NCBI GenBank assembly: GCA_029559155.1
Contig: JAKQCM010000326.1
Coordinates: 1-33,634 of the forward strand
From: Chloroflexota bacterium
Lineage (GTDB): Bacteria > Chloroflexota > Anaerolineae > Promineifilales > Promineifilaceae
Length of the DNA: 33,634 bases
Direction of reading: 5' to 3'
The notes beneath the pieces are model-generated. The model did no database searches. It worked only from the letters and a program-made list of their open reading frames with translations, and had not been told where the DNA came from. The position numbers and the translations under genes were made by a program. Positions 22,677 to 30,848 of this stretch are shown piece by piece; the stretch's first letter is position 1; every line of letters begins with the position of its first letter.

Positions 22677-23846
22677 ATGAAACGTATTTACTGGTTATTG
22701 ACGCTTGTTTTGCTTTTCACTCTGGTTTTGGCGGCTTGCGGCGGCAGCGAAGAGGCTGCGCCAACCGAGGCTGCCCCGGCAGCGGTGGAAGAAACTAACA
22801 GTGCGCCGGAGACGACAGCGGCAACGGCCGTGCCCACCCCCGTTCCCGCGCCCACCGAAGCGCCCGCCCCAACCGAAGCGCCTGAGCCAACCGCCGAACC
22901 CGCTGCGCCCATCATTTCCTTCGCCGACCTCAACCCTCTCGGCAAACCCGCCGATGTGAACAGCTACCGCAATGAGATGGTTGTCACCATGAGCGGCAAG
23001 AATGCCGCAGGCGAACTCATTACACAAACCATGACCATGCAGATGGCCTTTACGACCGACCCATCCGCTTCTTCTGTGAACATGACGATCGAGGGAGCCG
23101 CCGATGTGGCCGATATGGGCGCCATCAATATGGTGCAAATTGGCGACACCAATTACATGGTCATTCCACAAATGGGCTGTGTCACGCTGCCGGCCGAAGG
23201 CGAATCGCTGTTGGATAATTCCATGACTCAGGAGTTTTCGCCAGAGAGCATGTTTGGCACGCTGGAAAAGCTGACGCTTGTGGGAGACGATGAAATAGAT
23301 GGGATTCCTGTGCGGCATTACACGTTTGATGAAACGGCCGTGCCCGAACTAGATCGTCCGGGTATCGTTAGCATGAACGGCCATGTATACATCGCCAAAG
23401 ACGGCGGCTATCTGGTTAGCATGGTCAGCGACATTCAGGGCGATTCCACTTTCCTGGAAGGTTTTGAAGGCAGCCAGGATGCCGCCATGCACATGGAATT
23501 TCGCCTGAAAGACATCAACCAATCCTTCGAGATTGTGCCGCCGGCCGAATGTGAAGGACAAACCGCCAACGCCGAGCCTCCCTTCCCGGCATTGGAAGAC
23601 GCTTCTGATCTGGTGACTTTCCCCGGTGTGATGGGCTACACAACGGCCGTTCCCCTCACCGACGCGATTGCCTTCTACCAAAACGCCATGGCGGAAGCCG
23701 GTTACACCTACTCGGAAGACAGCTCATTCATCTCCGATCAGGCAGCCAGCCTCACCTTCAATGGCCCGTCCGGCGCGGTGTCCGTCACCCTCAGCGAAAC
23801 GGACGGCGTAACGTCTGTGACCATTTTGTACGACGCCAGCCAATAG
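22677..23846 (+). CDS. Putative LolA/LppX-like lipoprotein
   Basis: A 389-residue exported lipoprotein. The signal peptide ends in VLAAC (lipobox), followed by a Glu/Ala/Pro/Thr linker to about residue 80. The mature part has a pattern of long beta strands (YRNEMVVTMSGKNAAGELITQTMTMQMAF, SVNMTIEGAADV, INMVQIGDTNYMVI, KLTLVGDDEIDGIPVRHYTFDE, YLVSMVSDIQG) reminiscent of the LprG/LppX/LolA half-barrel that carries lipids. A separate C-terminal domain (about 305-389) has the look of a small alpha/beta module (AIAFYQNAMAEAGYTY...VSVTLSETDGVTSVTILYD). The fold call is my reading only. The start is at MKRIYW with AAAGGAGAG upstream, not the track start, which lies in repeat copy D. Confidence 0.7.
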   Translation: MKRIYWLLTLVLLFTLVLAACGGSEEAAPTEAAPAAVEETNSAPETTAATAVPTPVPAPTEAPAPTEAPEPTAEPAAPIISFADLNPLGKPADVNSYRNEMVVTMSGKNAAGELITQTMTMQMAFTTDPSASSVNMTIEGAADVADMGAINMVQIGDTNYMVIPQMGCVTLPAEGESLLDNSMTQEFSPESMFGTLEKLTLVGDDEIDGIPVRHYTFDETAVPELDRPGIVSMNGHVYIAKDGGYLVSMVSDIQGDSTFLEGFEGSQDAAMHMEFRLKDINQSFEIVPPAECEGQTANAEPPFPALEDASDLVTFPGVMGYTTAVPLTDAIAFYQNAMAEAGYTYSEDSSFISDQAASLTFNGPSGAVSVTLSETDGVTSVTILYDASQ

Positions 23847-23857
23847 AAGAATGATGC

Positions 23858-23894
23858 GTGATGCGTGATGCGTGGTTTACGCATCACGCATCAC
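23858..23894. repeat. GATGCGT heptamer hairpin after the lipoprotein gene
   Basis: GTGATGCGTGATGCGT (23858-23873) pairs perfectly over 16 bp with ACGCATCACGCATCAC (23879-23894) around GGTTT. The unit is the heptamer GATGCGT repeated about three times, starting about 6 nt after the stop codon. A related GATGCGT/GGTGCGT stretch occurs near 3.06 kb. Confidence 0.9.
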
Positions 23895-23910
23895 GTCCCG
23901 CACATCAATT

Positions 23911-23940
23911 CAGCCCCTCCTTCCAGAGCGGGCTTTTTGT
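23911..23940 (+). terminator. Terminator of the lipoprotein gene
   Basis: AGCCC plus CTC pairs with GAG plus GGGCT (one bulged base) around a 6-nt loop, followed by TTTTTG. It lies just beyond the heptamer hairpin and next to the converging M28 gene. Confidence 0.6.
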
Positions 23941-23941
23941 T

Positions 23942-25303
23942 TTATGGCTGCAGCAAAATTTCTGGGGAAAAGAGAGAGACACGGCCGTTGCTCGACAACG
24001 CCGCCACGCTCAAAGCATACGTCGTACCCGGGGCCAGGTCAGTAATCGCCACCTGCCCAGCCTCCTCGGCGCGCACAAAACGGAACGGCGCATAATCTGT
24101 CGTCCCCACCGGCCGAAACGACAATACATAACCGGCGGCAGTTCCGTCTACCGGCCAGGTCAGAATGACCGAACCGGCGGTCTCCATGGGTGAAACAGTC
24201 GGCGGCGCGGGCTGTGGCGGCGCGCCAATCATATTGGCGATCGCCGCCAGATTGAGCTGGGTAATCTGGCGCAAATAGGTGTAATCCAGCGCGTCGGAAG
24301 TATCCAGCGCATTATGGTTGCGATTGGGGTCTTCAACCGATTCTGTCAGGCGCAGCGCCGGAATGCCCACGTCTAAGAAGGTCATGTGGTCACTATAACG
24401 CCCCTCCCGATCCACCGCATCCACCATAATCACGTCAAAAGTAGGCAGATAGAGGCCGCCCACAAAATCCAGGTAGCGCGCCAATTGTCGCGGCAGCGAG
24501 GTATCCGGTCCGGGCGAAAACACCCGCACAGACTGCGGAATGCCCGGCCGGCCGCCTACGATATCCATGTCGAAAACAGCATCAACCCCAGAGCTGTCGG
24601 GCAGGCGGTTGGTAATGTAGTGTCGGCTGCCATGCCGTCCCTGCTCCTCGGCGGCAAACGCGATAAATATCACGTCCTGGTTCCAGGTTTGGGAACTTAA
24701 TACCCGCGCCGCTTCCAACATAGCAGCCACGCCAGAGGCGTTGTCATTGGCTCCTGGGGCGCGGCTGACGCCATCGTTGGGGTTGAGGGTGCGAGAATCG
24801 TAATGGGCAACCAGCAGCACGGCCCCCGGCGCAGAGCCATTGCCGCGCAGGGTGGCTACCACATTTTGTTGATCGGTAGTCAGGCCGTCCAGAGTGAGGG
24901 GGAAAGTGTCGAATTCGACTTGGAGACGGCCGTTTCCCACCCGCAAAAACTCGTTATAAATCCACAACCGCGCCGCCCCCAGGCCAAAATCAGTCCGATC
25001 TACCACACTAAACGTACTGCGCGTGCCAAACGACTCCAGCATCTGCACATATCCCACCAACTGCTGCTGCGACACCGAATCGAGCAGCGCCTCCAGCTCC
25101 GGGTCTCTGGCCGGCACGACATTGCTTACGGGGTTAAACACCACATCTTCCGGCAGCACACCGACGGGCAAAACACTCTGAGCAATTGGGGAAGCCAGGG
25201 GGGGCGGAGTAGGAATAACCGGCTGCTGTGGCCCTTGCAAAAGCGCGCAAGACACACTGGTAAACACAAACAAACCGATAATAAATAGGATTGGACGACG
25301 CAA
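23942..25303 (-). CDS. M28-family zinc aminopeptidase lipoprotein with C-terminal fibronectin III domain
   Basis: A 453-residue exported peptidase. The signal peptide ends in SVSC (Cys19), suggesting lipid anchoring. The co-catalytic zinc ligands expected for M28 are visible: VAHYDS (His167), GANDNASG (Asp187), AAEEQG (catalytic Glu219 and ligand Glu220), FDMDIVG (Asp247) and YSDHMTF (His306). The last 90 residues (APPTVSPMETAGSVILTWPVDGTAAGYVLSFRP...) form a fibronectin type III-like domain, commonly used for substrate or surface attachment. The start is TTG with a poor ribosome site; no in-frame ATG is nearby. Together with the hydrolases at 17-21 kb it points to an organism degrading external polymers. 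Confidence 0.9.
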   Translation of the reverse strand: MRRPILFIIGLFVFTSVSCALLQGPQQPVIPTPPPLASPIAQSVLPVGVLPEDVVFNPVSNVVPARDPELEALLDSVSQQQLVGYVQMLESFGTRSTFSVVDRTDFGLGAARLWIYNEFLRVGNGRLQVEFDTFPLTLDGLTTDQQNVVATLRGNGSAPGAVLLVAHYDSRTLNPNDGVSRAPGANDNASGVAAMLEAARVLSSQTWNQDVIFIAFAAEEQGRHGSRHYITNRLPDSSGVDAVFDMDIVGGRPGIPQSVRVFSPGPDTSLPRQLARYLDFVGGLYLPTFDVIMVDAVDREGRYSDHMTFLDVGIPALRLTESVEDPNRNHNALDTSDALDYTYLRQITQLNLAAIANMIGAPPQPAPPTVSPMETAGSVILTWPVDGTAAGYVLSFRPVGTTDYAPFRFVRAEEAGQVAITDLAPGTTYALSVAALSSNGRVSLFSPEILLQP

Positions 25304-25327
25304 TAGAACTTTATCAGATGGCGAGTA

Positions 25328-25367
25328 AGATTGGAGACGGGAAAAACGATTTGCCCATCTCCAATCT
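25328..25367. repeat. GATTGGAGA hairpin between slipin and M28 genes
   Basis: AGATTGGAGACGGG (25328-25341) pairs with CCCATCTCCAATCT (25354-25367) at 13 of 14 positions around a 12-nt loop. It lies about 25 nt after the slipin stop codon on the minus strand and shares the GATTGGAGA core with the hairpins at 1.0 and 14.5 kb. Confidence 0.8.
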
Positions 25368-25392
25368 CAATTTCAAAAAATCAATGATCCAA

Positions 25393-26169
25393 TTACTTGT
25401 TTTTGTCTGAGTCTTTGCCCACGAACAAAGACAACATTTCTACCGGAACTGGGAAAATCGTCGTGGTATTTTGCTCCACGCCAATTTCCAAGAGCGTCTG
25501 CAAATAACGCAGCGTCATGGCTCCCGGTTCCTGACCCATCACGCGGGCCGCTTCGGCCAATTGCTGCGAAGCCTGCAATTCACCTTCCGCATGGATGACT
25601 TTCGCGCGGCGTTCCCGCTCCGCTTCCGCCTGCCGGGCCATGGCTCGCACCATTTGCGAGTTCAACTCCACGTCCTTGATCTCGACAATGCTCACTTTAA
25701 CGCCCCAAGGCTCGGTCGCCTCATCGATAATGTGCTGTAACTGCTCGTTGATGGATTCACGATCTTGCAGCAGTTGGTCCATCATCGACTGGCCAATGAC
25801 GTTCCGCAGGCTGGTTTGGGCAATCAACCAGGTGGCGCGGCGGTAATCTTCAATCTGCACCACGGCGGCCGTAGGGTCGATTACACGGAAATAGACCACA
25901 GCGTTGACCTTCACTGTCACGTTGTCGGTGGTAATGGCTTCCTGAGAAGGCACATCCAGGGTGATGGTTCGCAAATCGACCTTGATCATGCGCTCGATGA
26001 AGGGGATGAGCAAGAACAAACCAGGACCACGGGCGCCCATCACGCGGCCTAAGCGGAAGATCACGCCGCGTTCGTATTCCTGCACCACGCGAATGGAGGC
26101 GGCGAACAAAACGATCAGCCCCACAATCAGGATGCATAAAATGGGGAGAAACCCTGTCAGCAAATTCAT
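25393..26169 (-). CDS. Slipin / stomatin-like SPFH (band 7) protein
   Basis: A 258-residue membrane-anchored scaffold. One N-terminal hydrophobic segment (ILCILIVGLIVLFAASI) is followed by the SPFH domain (RVVQEYERGVIFRLGRVMGARGPGLFLLIPFIE...VDLRTITLDVPSQEAITTDNVTVKVNAVVYFRV) and a helical Ala/Glu-rich region (MARQAEAERERRAKVIHAEGELQASQQLAEAA) used in oligomerisation. Such proteins organise membrane microdomains and often regulate proteases. The usual NfeD-type partner is not adjacent, although an M28 peptidase follows on the same strand. AAAGGAG precedes the ATG by 11 nt. Confidence 0.94.
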   Translation of the reverse strand: MNLLTGFLPILCILIVGLIVLFAASIRVVQEYERGVIFRLGRVMGARGPGLFLLIPFIERMIKVDLRTITLDVPSQEAITTDNVTVKVNAVVYFRVIDPTAAVVQIEDYRRATWLIAQTSLRNVIGQSMMDQLLQDRESINEQLQHIIDEATEPWGVKVSIVEIKDVELNSQMVRAMARQAEAERERRAKVIHAEGELQASQQLAEAARVMGQEPGAMTLRYLQTLLEIGVEQNTTTIFPVPVEMLSLFVGKDSDKNK

Positions 26170-26365
26170 CGTTGTCGATCTCCTTTTAGGCAGCCATCTG
26201 GTTGTTCCACATGGAGCAGTTTTCCAACGGCTGCTTATAGCGTCTAAATACCGGCGGCTCCGCCACCAAATTGGTTTACGATTGGAGTCGGATCGGTAGT
26301 TGACTATCTCATTATATCTTTAAATTTTACGTCTGGGCAGTAAAAAAGTAGCAGGTAAACGGCCG

Positions 26366-27262
26366 TTATCCCCCACTCGCAAAAATAAGCGCTACCCCCA
26401 CAAAGGCCACCACGGTTCCCACAATGCCGCGCGGGCTAATGGGGCGGCGGTAAACAAAGTATTCGACAGGAATGAGCAGCACCGGCGGCAAGGCCATCAA
26501 GGTGGAGGCAATGCCCAGGCGGGTAAGCTGCACGGCCGTTAACGACAGCCATATCCCCAAAAACGGCCCAAAAAACGAGCCGCCGACCATGGTGGGGAAC
26601 GCGCGTACATTGCGCCATTGGCGAAATGTATACTGCAACTGACCCCGAAAAGCGGCCAAGCCCCATAAAATGATGGCGGCCACCAGAATACGAATGATCG
26701 TCGCCGAAATGGTGGGAAAACCGCCCACCAGACCATATTTAGCCGTCACCAGATTGGCAACCTGCCCCAACGCCCCGGCCAGGGCAAAAAATAAACCGCG
26801 CCAATACTGCTTGTTTTCAATCACCGTCAGTCCGGCGCGCTTTTCTGTGACCACCCACCCCATGCCGCCAACGGCCAGCAAAATGCCCGCCAACTCCAGC
26901 CCGCCAACCACTTCGCCAAACAACGCCCAGCCGAACAGAAGGCTAAAAATAGGCACGCTGGACATCATTAACATAGACAGACGCGGGCCGATGAGTACGT
27001 AAGCCTGAAACAAAAACGTATCTCCCAACACCAGCCCCAAAATGCCGCTAATCGCCAACCACTGCCAGCGGAACAATTCGACGTGCTGCGGAAAGAACGT
27101 GCCTTCCAACAAAAAATGCATGATGGCCAGAAAAAACAGCGCAAAAAGCAGGCGGCTGCGATTGACCACGCCGGACCCGATGAGCCGTCCGCTGTAGCTG
27201 AAGAAAACGGCCGTTAACGACCAACAAACGGCCGTGCCAAACGCCGCCAGTTCACCCCACAT
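26366..27262 (-). CDS. EamA (DMT) family transporter
   Basis: About 298 residues with ten predicted transmembrane segments in two EamA repeats (MWGELAAFGTAVCWSLTAVFF...; YWRGLFFALAGALGQVANLV...), a drug/metabolite transporter fold usually exporting amino acids or metabolites. The second repeat ends with the typical LTRLGIASTLMALPPVLLIPVEYFVYRRPI. I start at MWGELA, 55 codons inside the track ORF; the extension is out-of-frame overlap with the upstream gene. The ATG lies within the last 11 bases of the homocysteine methyltransferase gene, so the two are translationally coupled. Coupling to a methionine-making enzyme hints at a sulfur amino acid substrate, but this is inference. Confidence 0.88.
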   Translation of the reverse strand: MWGELAAFGTAVCWSLTAVFFSYSGRLIGSGVVNRSRLLFALFFLAIMHFLLEGTFFPQHVELFRWQWLAISGILGLVLGDTFLFQAYVLIGPRLSMLMMSSVPIFSLLFGWALFGEVVGGLELAGILLAVGGMGWVVTEKRAGLTVIENKQYWRGLFFALAGALGQVANLVTAKYGLVGGFPTISATIIRILVAAIILWGLAAFRGQLQYTFRQWRNVRAFPTMVGGSFFGPFLGIWLSLTAVQLTRLGIASTLMALPPVLLIPVEYFVYRRPISPRGIVGTVVAFVGVALIFASGG

Positions 27263-28208
27263 GCCCGGCCTCCCCACGGAACCGATCCCGAATTTGCTGA
27301 ATATGCGCCGGACGCGTGCGGCAGCAGCCGCCCAACCCGGACGCGCCCAACTTGCGCCATTCACGGCTAAACGTGCCGAACTCCGCCGGTACCGACTCGC
27401 CAAACCAATGTTTACGTTCCACGTCATACGTCTCGCCGGAATTAGGATAGACGACGATCGGTTTTTGGGTCACCCGAAAAATCTCGCGGATGAGGTCGGG
27501 GATAAAACGCGGCGCGGTGCAGTTAACGCCGATGGCCGCCACCTGGGGAAACTGGTCCAGATAGGTCGAGCATTCGGCAATCGGCGTGCCATCGCTGATG
27601 CGCTGCCCATCGCGGCAGCTAAAGCTGAACCAGGCCATGCGGTCGGGCGATTGGGTCAGCAGGGCGGCCAGCGCTTTGGCCTCGGCCAGCGATGGCAGGG
27701 TTTCACAAGCCAGCAAATCGGCGGGACTGGCGGCCAGAAGCTGCCAGCGCGGCGCGTGCCAGGCGCGTAAGCCCGCCTCGTCCAGGTCGTAATCGCCGCG
27801 ATATTCAGAGCCATCGGCCAGATACGCCCCATATGGCCCCACGCTGGCCGCGACTAACGGCCGTATTCGCCCCACCCGATTTGCTGCTTCAGCCCAAAAT
27901 TCATCCCGCGCCTGTACTGCCAGTTCGATGGACAGGTTGATCAGGCGGATGGCTTCGGCTTCGGTCATGCCCTGAGCCATAAAGCCGGGGATGGTCGCCT
28001 GGTAACTGGCCGTGATGGCGCAGTCGGCCCCGGCCTTGTAGTAGGCCAGATGCACGCGCTTGATCATTTGCGGATCGTCGTGCAGCAGCCGCGCCGACCA
28101 GAGCGCGTCGCCCAAATTGCAGCCCCATGCTTCCAGCTCGGTGGCCAGACCGCCATCGAGGATGAACGCGCCGTTTTGGTGGATGAATGGGAGCAGTGGA
28201 TTTTGCAC
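27252..28208 (-). CDS. mmuM: Homocysteine S-methyltransferase (MmuM-like)
   Basis: A 318-residue zinc-dependent methyltransferase that makes methionine from homocysteine using S-methylmethionine or S-adenosylmethionine. Motifs are the opening FILDGGLATELE, ITASYQATIPGF, the substrate-binding LLACETLPSLAEAKAL, and the zinc cysteines in GVNCTAP and GGCCRT. Length and single-domain structure match MmuM and YagD rather than cobalamin-dependent MetH. It is four bases downstream of the GNAT gene and overlaps the start of the EamA gene, so it is the middle of a three-gene operon. Confidence 0.92.
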   Translation of the reverse strand: MQNPLLPFIHQNGAFILDGGLATELEAWGCNLGDALWSARLLHDDPQMIKRVHLAYYKAGADCAITASYQATIPGFMAQGMTEAEAIRLINLSIELAVQARDEFWAEAANRVGRIRPLVAASVGPYGAYLADGSEYRGDYDLDEAGLRAWHAPRWQLLAASPADLLACETLPSLAEAKALAALLTQSPDRMAWFSFSCRDGQRISDGTPIAECSTYLDQFPQVAAIGVNCTAPRFIPDLIREIFRVTQKPIVVYPNSGETYDVERKHWFGESVPAEFGTFSREWRKLGASGLGGCCRTRPAHIQQIRDRFRGEAGHVG

Positions 28209-28212
28209 TGGC

Positions 28213-29544
28213 TTACCCTAACTCGATGAGGCGAGACGGCCGTTTGGGGAACAAAATCGGCAGGAGTACGGCCGTTTCATTGTTTGCATAACAATCAGCG
28301 AAGGCCGCATCCAGCTCATCCAGGCTGCGATGGCCAAACAGCAGCTTCAAAAAGGTCAGTTCAGGGAAAAGGGCATCGCCGCTTTCCAGCCGCTCCGGCT
28401 CGTAAGTGCCCAAATCGACCAGCTTACCCTTTTCAAAGACCATCGTTAGCTGCGAGCGGTAAAAATTCAGTTTGATTGTCCCGCTGTGTCCGGCCATCAC
28501 GCTGTTTTGCAGACGGGTTTCCAGCACCGGCGCGATGTGGCGCAAAAACCCGGGCAGATCGGCTACGCGAATATACCAGGCGTAGGGCGGGCGACCGGTT
28601 GGCAGTTCGCGCGCCAAAGCCTCATATACCGGATGAGACTCGCCAAAATGGAAGTGAATGTTTTGGTAGGGCTTTTTGCGCTCCGGGTTGAGGAGTACGG
28701 CTTCCTGTTCCAGGCTGCGAATAAGAAACAAGGCGACGGCGCGCAATGAGTGGCCCGGCCGGACGCTCAATTCACGGACGCCAAAAGATTGGCCCCAGTC
28801 GCGGTATTCAACATAGGCAACGGGTTGGGAAACGGCCGTTTCCTCCACCACATAAAAATGCCGCGAATACTCCGAGGTCCGATGCGCCTCCGTCATTTCA
28901 TAGCGCCAAAGCGCCGCATCGCGCAGTCGAGTCAAGAGGCCATCGGCACAGGTGTGGGCATACAGCTCTTGCAAAAAGGGAATGTCTTCCACAGTGGCCG
29001 GGCGCAGTTTATAAGGTTCGTCAGCGGCAGTCTGGGTCTCTTTGTGCAGTCCCAGTCGATAATTTCGCCCACCGCCCAAATTCACCGTCATTTCATAGCC
29101 AAACTGGCGGTAATACCAGGGCACGCCGGTAATAGCCTGTACCATGTGCCCGCGTGAGGCGCTCAGCGCGTGGACAGCTTCGAACTGCGCCCGCACCAAT
29201 CCCCGCCGCCGGTAAGCCGCATCGGTGCCTACCAATTCTGGCCGCCCCACGCCAAACGGAATGCCTTCATAGGCCCAGGTCTGGCCGATAAGGCACAGGG
29301 TGGACACAATTTTGCCGCCGTCGTGGTCATCCGTGACAACCGTAAAATCGCCGGCCTGCGTGGTCGGATGGCTGCCGCTCATCAGATCGCGGGTCCAATC
29401 GACGAGAAAATGTTCTAGGTTCTCCGGATCATCGCTGTGAATACGCAAGTTAAAGGCGGCAATTTCCTCGGTATCGGCTGGTGTAGCCCACCGCAATGTC
29501 AGCCCATTTCCCAGATCACGGGGTAGTCCAAATTGGTCACTCAT
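28213..29544 (-). CDS. Eis-like GNAT acetyltransferase with C-terminal sterol-carrier-like domain
   Basis: A 443-residue acyltransferase. The N-terminal GNAT module binds acetyl-CoA through LVGTDAAYRRRGLVRAQFEAV, with the pyrophosphate loop R/Q-x-x-G-x-G/A replaced by RRRGLV. ITGVPWYYRQFGYEM is typical of the Eis group. A second GNAT-like half (about 175-320) and a C-terminal SCP2-like region (KLNFYRSQLTMVFEKGKLVDLGTYEP...) follow. Eis proteins acetylate amines such as aminoglycosides or lysines; the substrate here is unknown. It heads the operon with homocysteine methyltransferase and EamA. Confidence 0.82.
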   Translation of the reverse strand: MSDQFGLPRDLGNGLTLRWATPADTEEIAAFNLRIHSDDPENLEHFLVDWTRDLMSGSHPTTQAGDFTVVTDDHDGGKIVSTLCLIGQTWAYEGIPFGVGRPELVGTDAAYRRRGLVRAQFEAVHALSASRGHMVQAITGVPWYYRQFGYEMTVNLGGGRNYRLGLHKETQTAADEPYKLRPATVEDIPFLQELYAHTCADGLLTRLRDAALWRYEMTEAHRTSEYSRHFYVVEETAVSQPVAYVEYRDWGQSFGVRELSVRPGHSLRAVALFLIRSLEQEAVLLNPERKKPYQNIHFHFGESHPVYEALARELPTGRPPYAWYIRVADLPGFLRHIAPVLETRLQNSVMAGHSGTIKLNFYRSQLTMVFEKGKLVDLGTYEPERLESGDALFPELTFLKLLFGHRSLDELDAAFADCYANNETAVLLPILFPKRPSRLIELG

Positions 29545-29690
29545 GTATGCAATCCTCCATAAAACAAGTGAGTAAGGGTTGGCAGGGAATATAAGATATT
29601 GATTGGAAAGACGGCCGTTCTATTGACGACCCACCTGCAAATATGCAAAAATCTAGCGCAGATTTGAATTTTCACACCAAGGAGAAAATC

Positions 29691-29837
29691 ATGGTACTGT
29701 CTGATCTCACTTTCTGGTTAATCTTACTACCAACCGGCGTCACCGGCATCTTCTTGCTGCGCCAGGCCAAACGCCTTGCCGAAGAAAAAGCCAGAAAAGC
29801 GCCAGTGCCAATTCGCATTCAGCGGCAACGGAGATAA
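29691..29837 (+). CDS. Small single-pass membrane protein
   Basis: A 48-residue protein: one hydrophobic helix (LTFWLILLPTGVTGIFLLRQA) followed by a basic tail rich in Lys and Arg. The start is the ATG with AAGGAG 6 nt upstream, not the earlier track start. It ends 9 bp before the YugP gene and reads in the same direction, so the pair is probably one transcript. No family is recognised; an accessory or inhibitory partner of the membrane peptidase is a guess. Confidence 0.65.
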   Translation: MVLSDLTFWLILLPTGVTGIFLLRQAKRLAEEKARKAPVPIRIQRQRR

Positions 29838-29846
29838 GAAAGATAA

Positions 29847-30560
29847 ATGTTCATATTTTACAGCCCACTTTTCTGGATTCTGGCTCTCCCAGGTCTGGTC
29901 TTAGGGTTATTCGCTCAATCCAGAGTCAAGGGAGCCTTCAACAAATATTCAAAGGTACGCACACACCGCAACGTCACCGGCGCGGAAGTGGCCCGCACAC
30001 TGCTCGATGCCCAGGGTCTGTACGATGTCAGCATCGAGCGCACTCAGGGTAACCTGAGCGATCATTACGATCCGCGCAGTAAAGTGCTGCGCCTCAGCCC
30101 GGCCGTTCACGATCAACCCAGCGTCGCCGCAGCCGGCGTAGCTGCCCATGAAATGGGTCATGCCCTGCAAGACGCCGGCGGTTACGCTGCTCTGAATTTA
30201 CGCAGCGCCCTGGTTCCGGCAGCCAACCTGGGCAGCAGCCTGGCCCCCATGATTTTCATGGTCGGTTTATTCATGGATGTCCTGATCAAGGGCACGGGTC
30301 TCGGGTATTACATATCACTGTTAGGCGTAGGATTGTTCGGCTTGGCCGTCTTATTCACCCTCATCACCTTGCCAGTAGAGTTTGACGCCAGCAAGCGCGC
30401 CAAGAAATTGCTGGTAAGTAATGGCATTTTATTTGAAGATGAAATGCAAGGGGTTAACAAGGTTTTGGATGCTGCCGCGCTTACTTATGTAGCTGCGGCC
30501 GTTGCGGCCATTGGCCAATTGTTGTACTACGTCGCTATTCTTGGCGGCCGCCGCGACTAA
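29847..30560 (+). CDS. YugP-type membrane zinc metallopeptidase
   Basis: A 237-residue integral membrane peptidase (Zn_peptidase_2 family). An N-terminal helix is followed by a soluble segment with DHYDPRSKVLRLSP and the zinc motif HEMGHALQ (101-108), then two or three hydrophobic helices and a motif LPVEFDASKRAKKLL that supplies the presumed third ligand. The family is widespread, but its physiological substrates are poorly known. The upstream small membrane protein and a strong terminator downstream bracket it as a two-gene unit. Confidence 0.92.
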   Translation: MFIFYSPLFWILALPGLVLGLFAQSRVKGAFNKYSKVRTHRNVTGAEVARTLLDAQGLYDVSIERTQGNLSDHYDPRSKVLRLSPAVHDQPSVAAAGVAAHEMGHALQDAGGYAALNLRSALVPAANLGSSLAPMIFMVGLFMDVLIKGTGLGYYISLLGVGLFGLAVLFTLITLPVEFDASKRAKKLLVSNGILFEDEMQGVNKVLDAAALTYVAAAVAAIGQLLYYVAILGGRRD

Positions 30561-30591
30561 TCCGCCGAACTACATCAAGTTTTGCACTCAG

Positions 30592-30625
30592 ACCCCGTTG
30601 ATTGCCCGATCAACGGGGTTTTTTT
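30592..30625 (+). terminator. Rho-independent terminator after YugP
   Basis: ACCCCGTTGAT and ATCAACGGGGT form a perfect 11-bp stem with a 6-nt loop, directly followed by seven T residues. It lies about 30 bp after the stop codon. Confidence 0.95.
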
Positions 30626-30731
30626 GTCCCCCCTGCCTCTCCACCTGACCCCGCGTAAAGCCACAAAGATTTACTCCAGGTTCACCATACGACACCGATT
30701 GCCCATTTGCAAAATCACCTGTGCGATAACC

Positions 30732-30760
30732 TTGACAGCAGCGAGCGAGTCATGTATAGT
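30732..30760 (+). promoter_or_regulatory. Strong sigma-70-type promoter of the LacI-family regulator gene
   Basis: TTGACA (30732-30737), a 17-nt spacer and TATAGT (30755-30760): consensus -35 and near-consensus -10 at the optimal distance. Transcription would start near 30767, giving a leader of about 80 nt. Confidence 0.85.
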
Positions 30761-30769
30761 ATGACCAAT

Positions 30770-30783
30770 TGGAACCGGTTCCA
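30770..30783. promoter_or_regulatory. LacI-family operator TGGAACCGGTTCCA
   Basis: A perfect 14-bp palindrome with the central CG typical of LacI/GalR-family sites, located just downstream of the predicted start site. Repressor bound here would block initiation, so the LacI-family gene is very probably autoregulated. Confidence 0.85.
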
Positions 30784-30848
30784 TCTTAGCTAATAGTGAC
30801 GGCATCACACAATTTTTGTCCAATGCCGTATGGAAAAGGAGAAGGAAG

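Noticed and set aside
23858-24193. Small ORFs starting MMRDAWFTHHASR
   Set aside because: They begin inside the heptamer hairpin and run antisense into the M28 gene.
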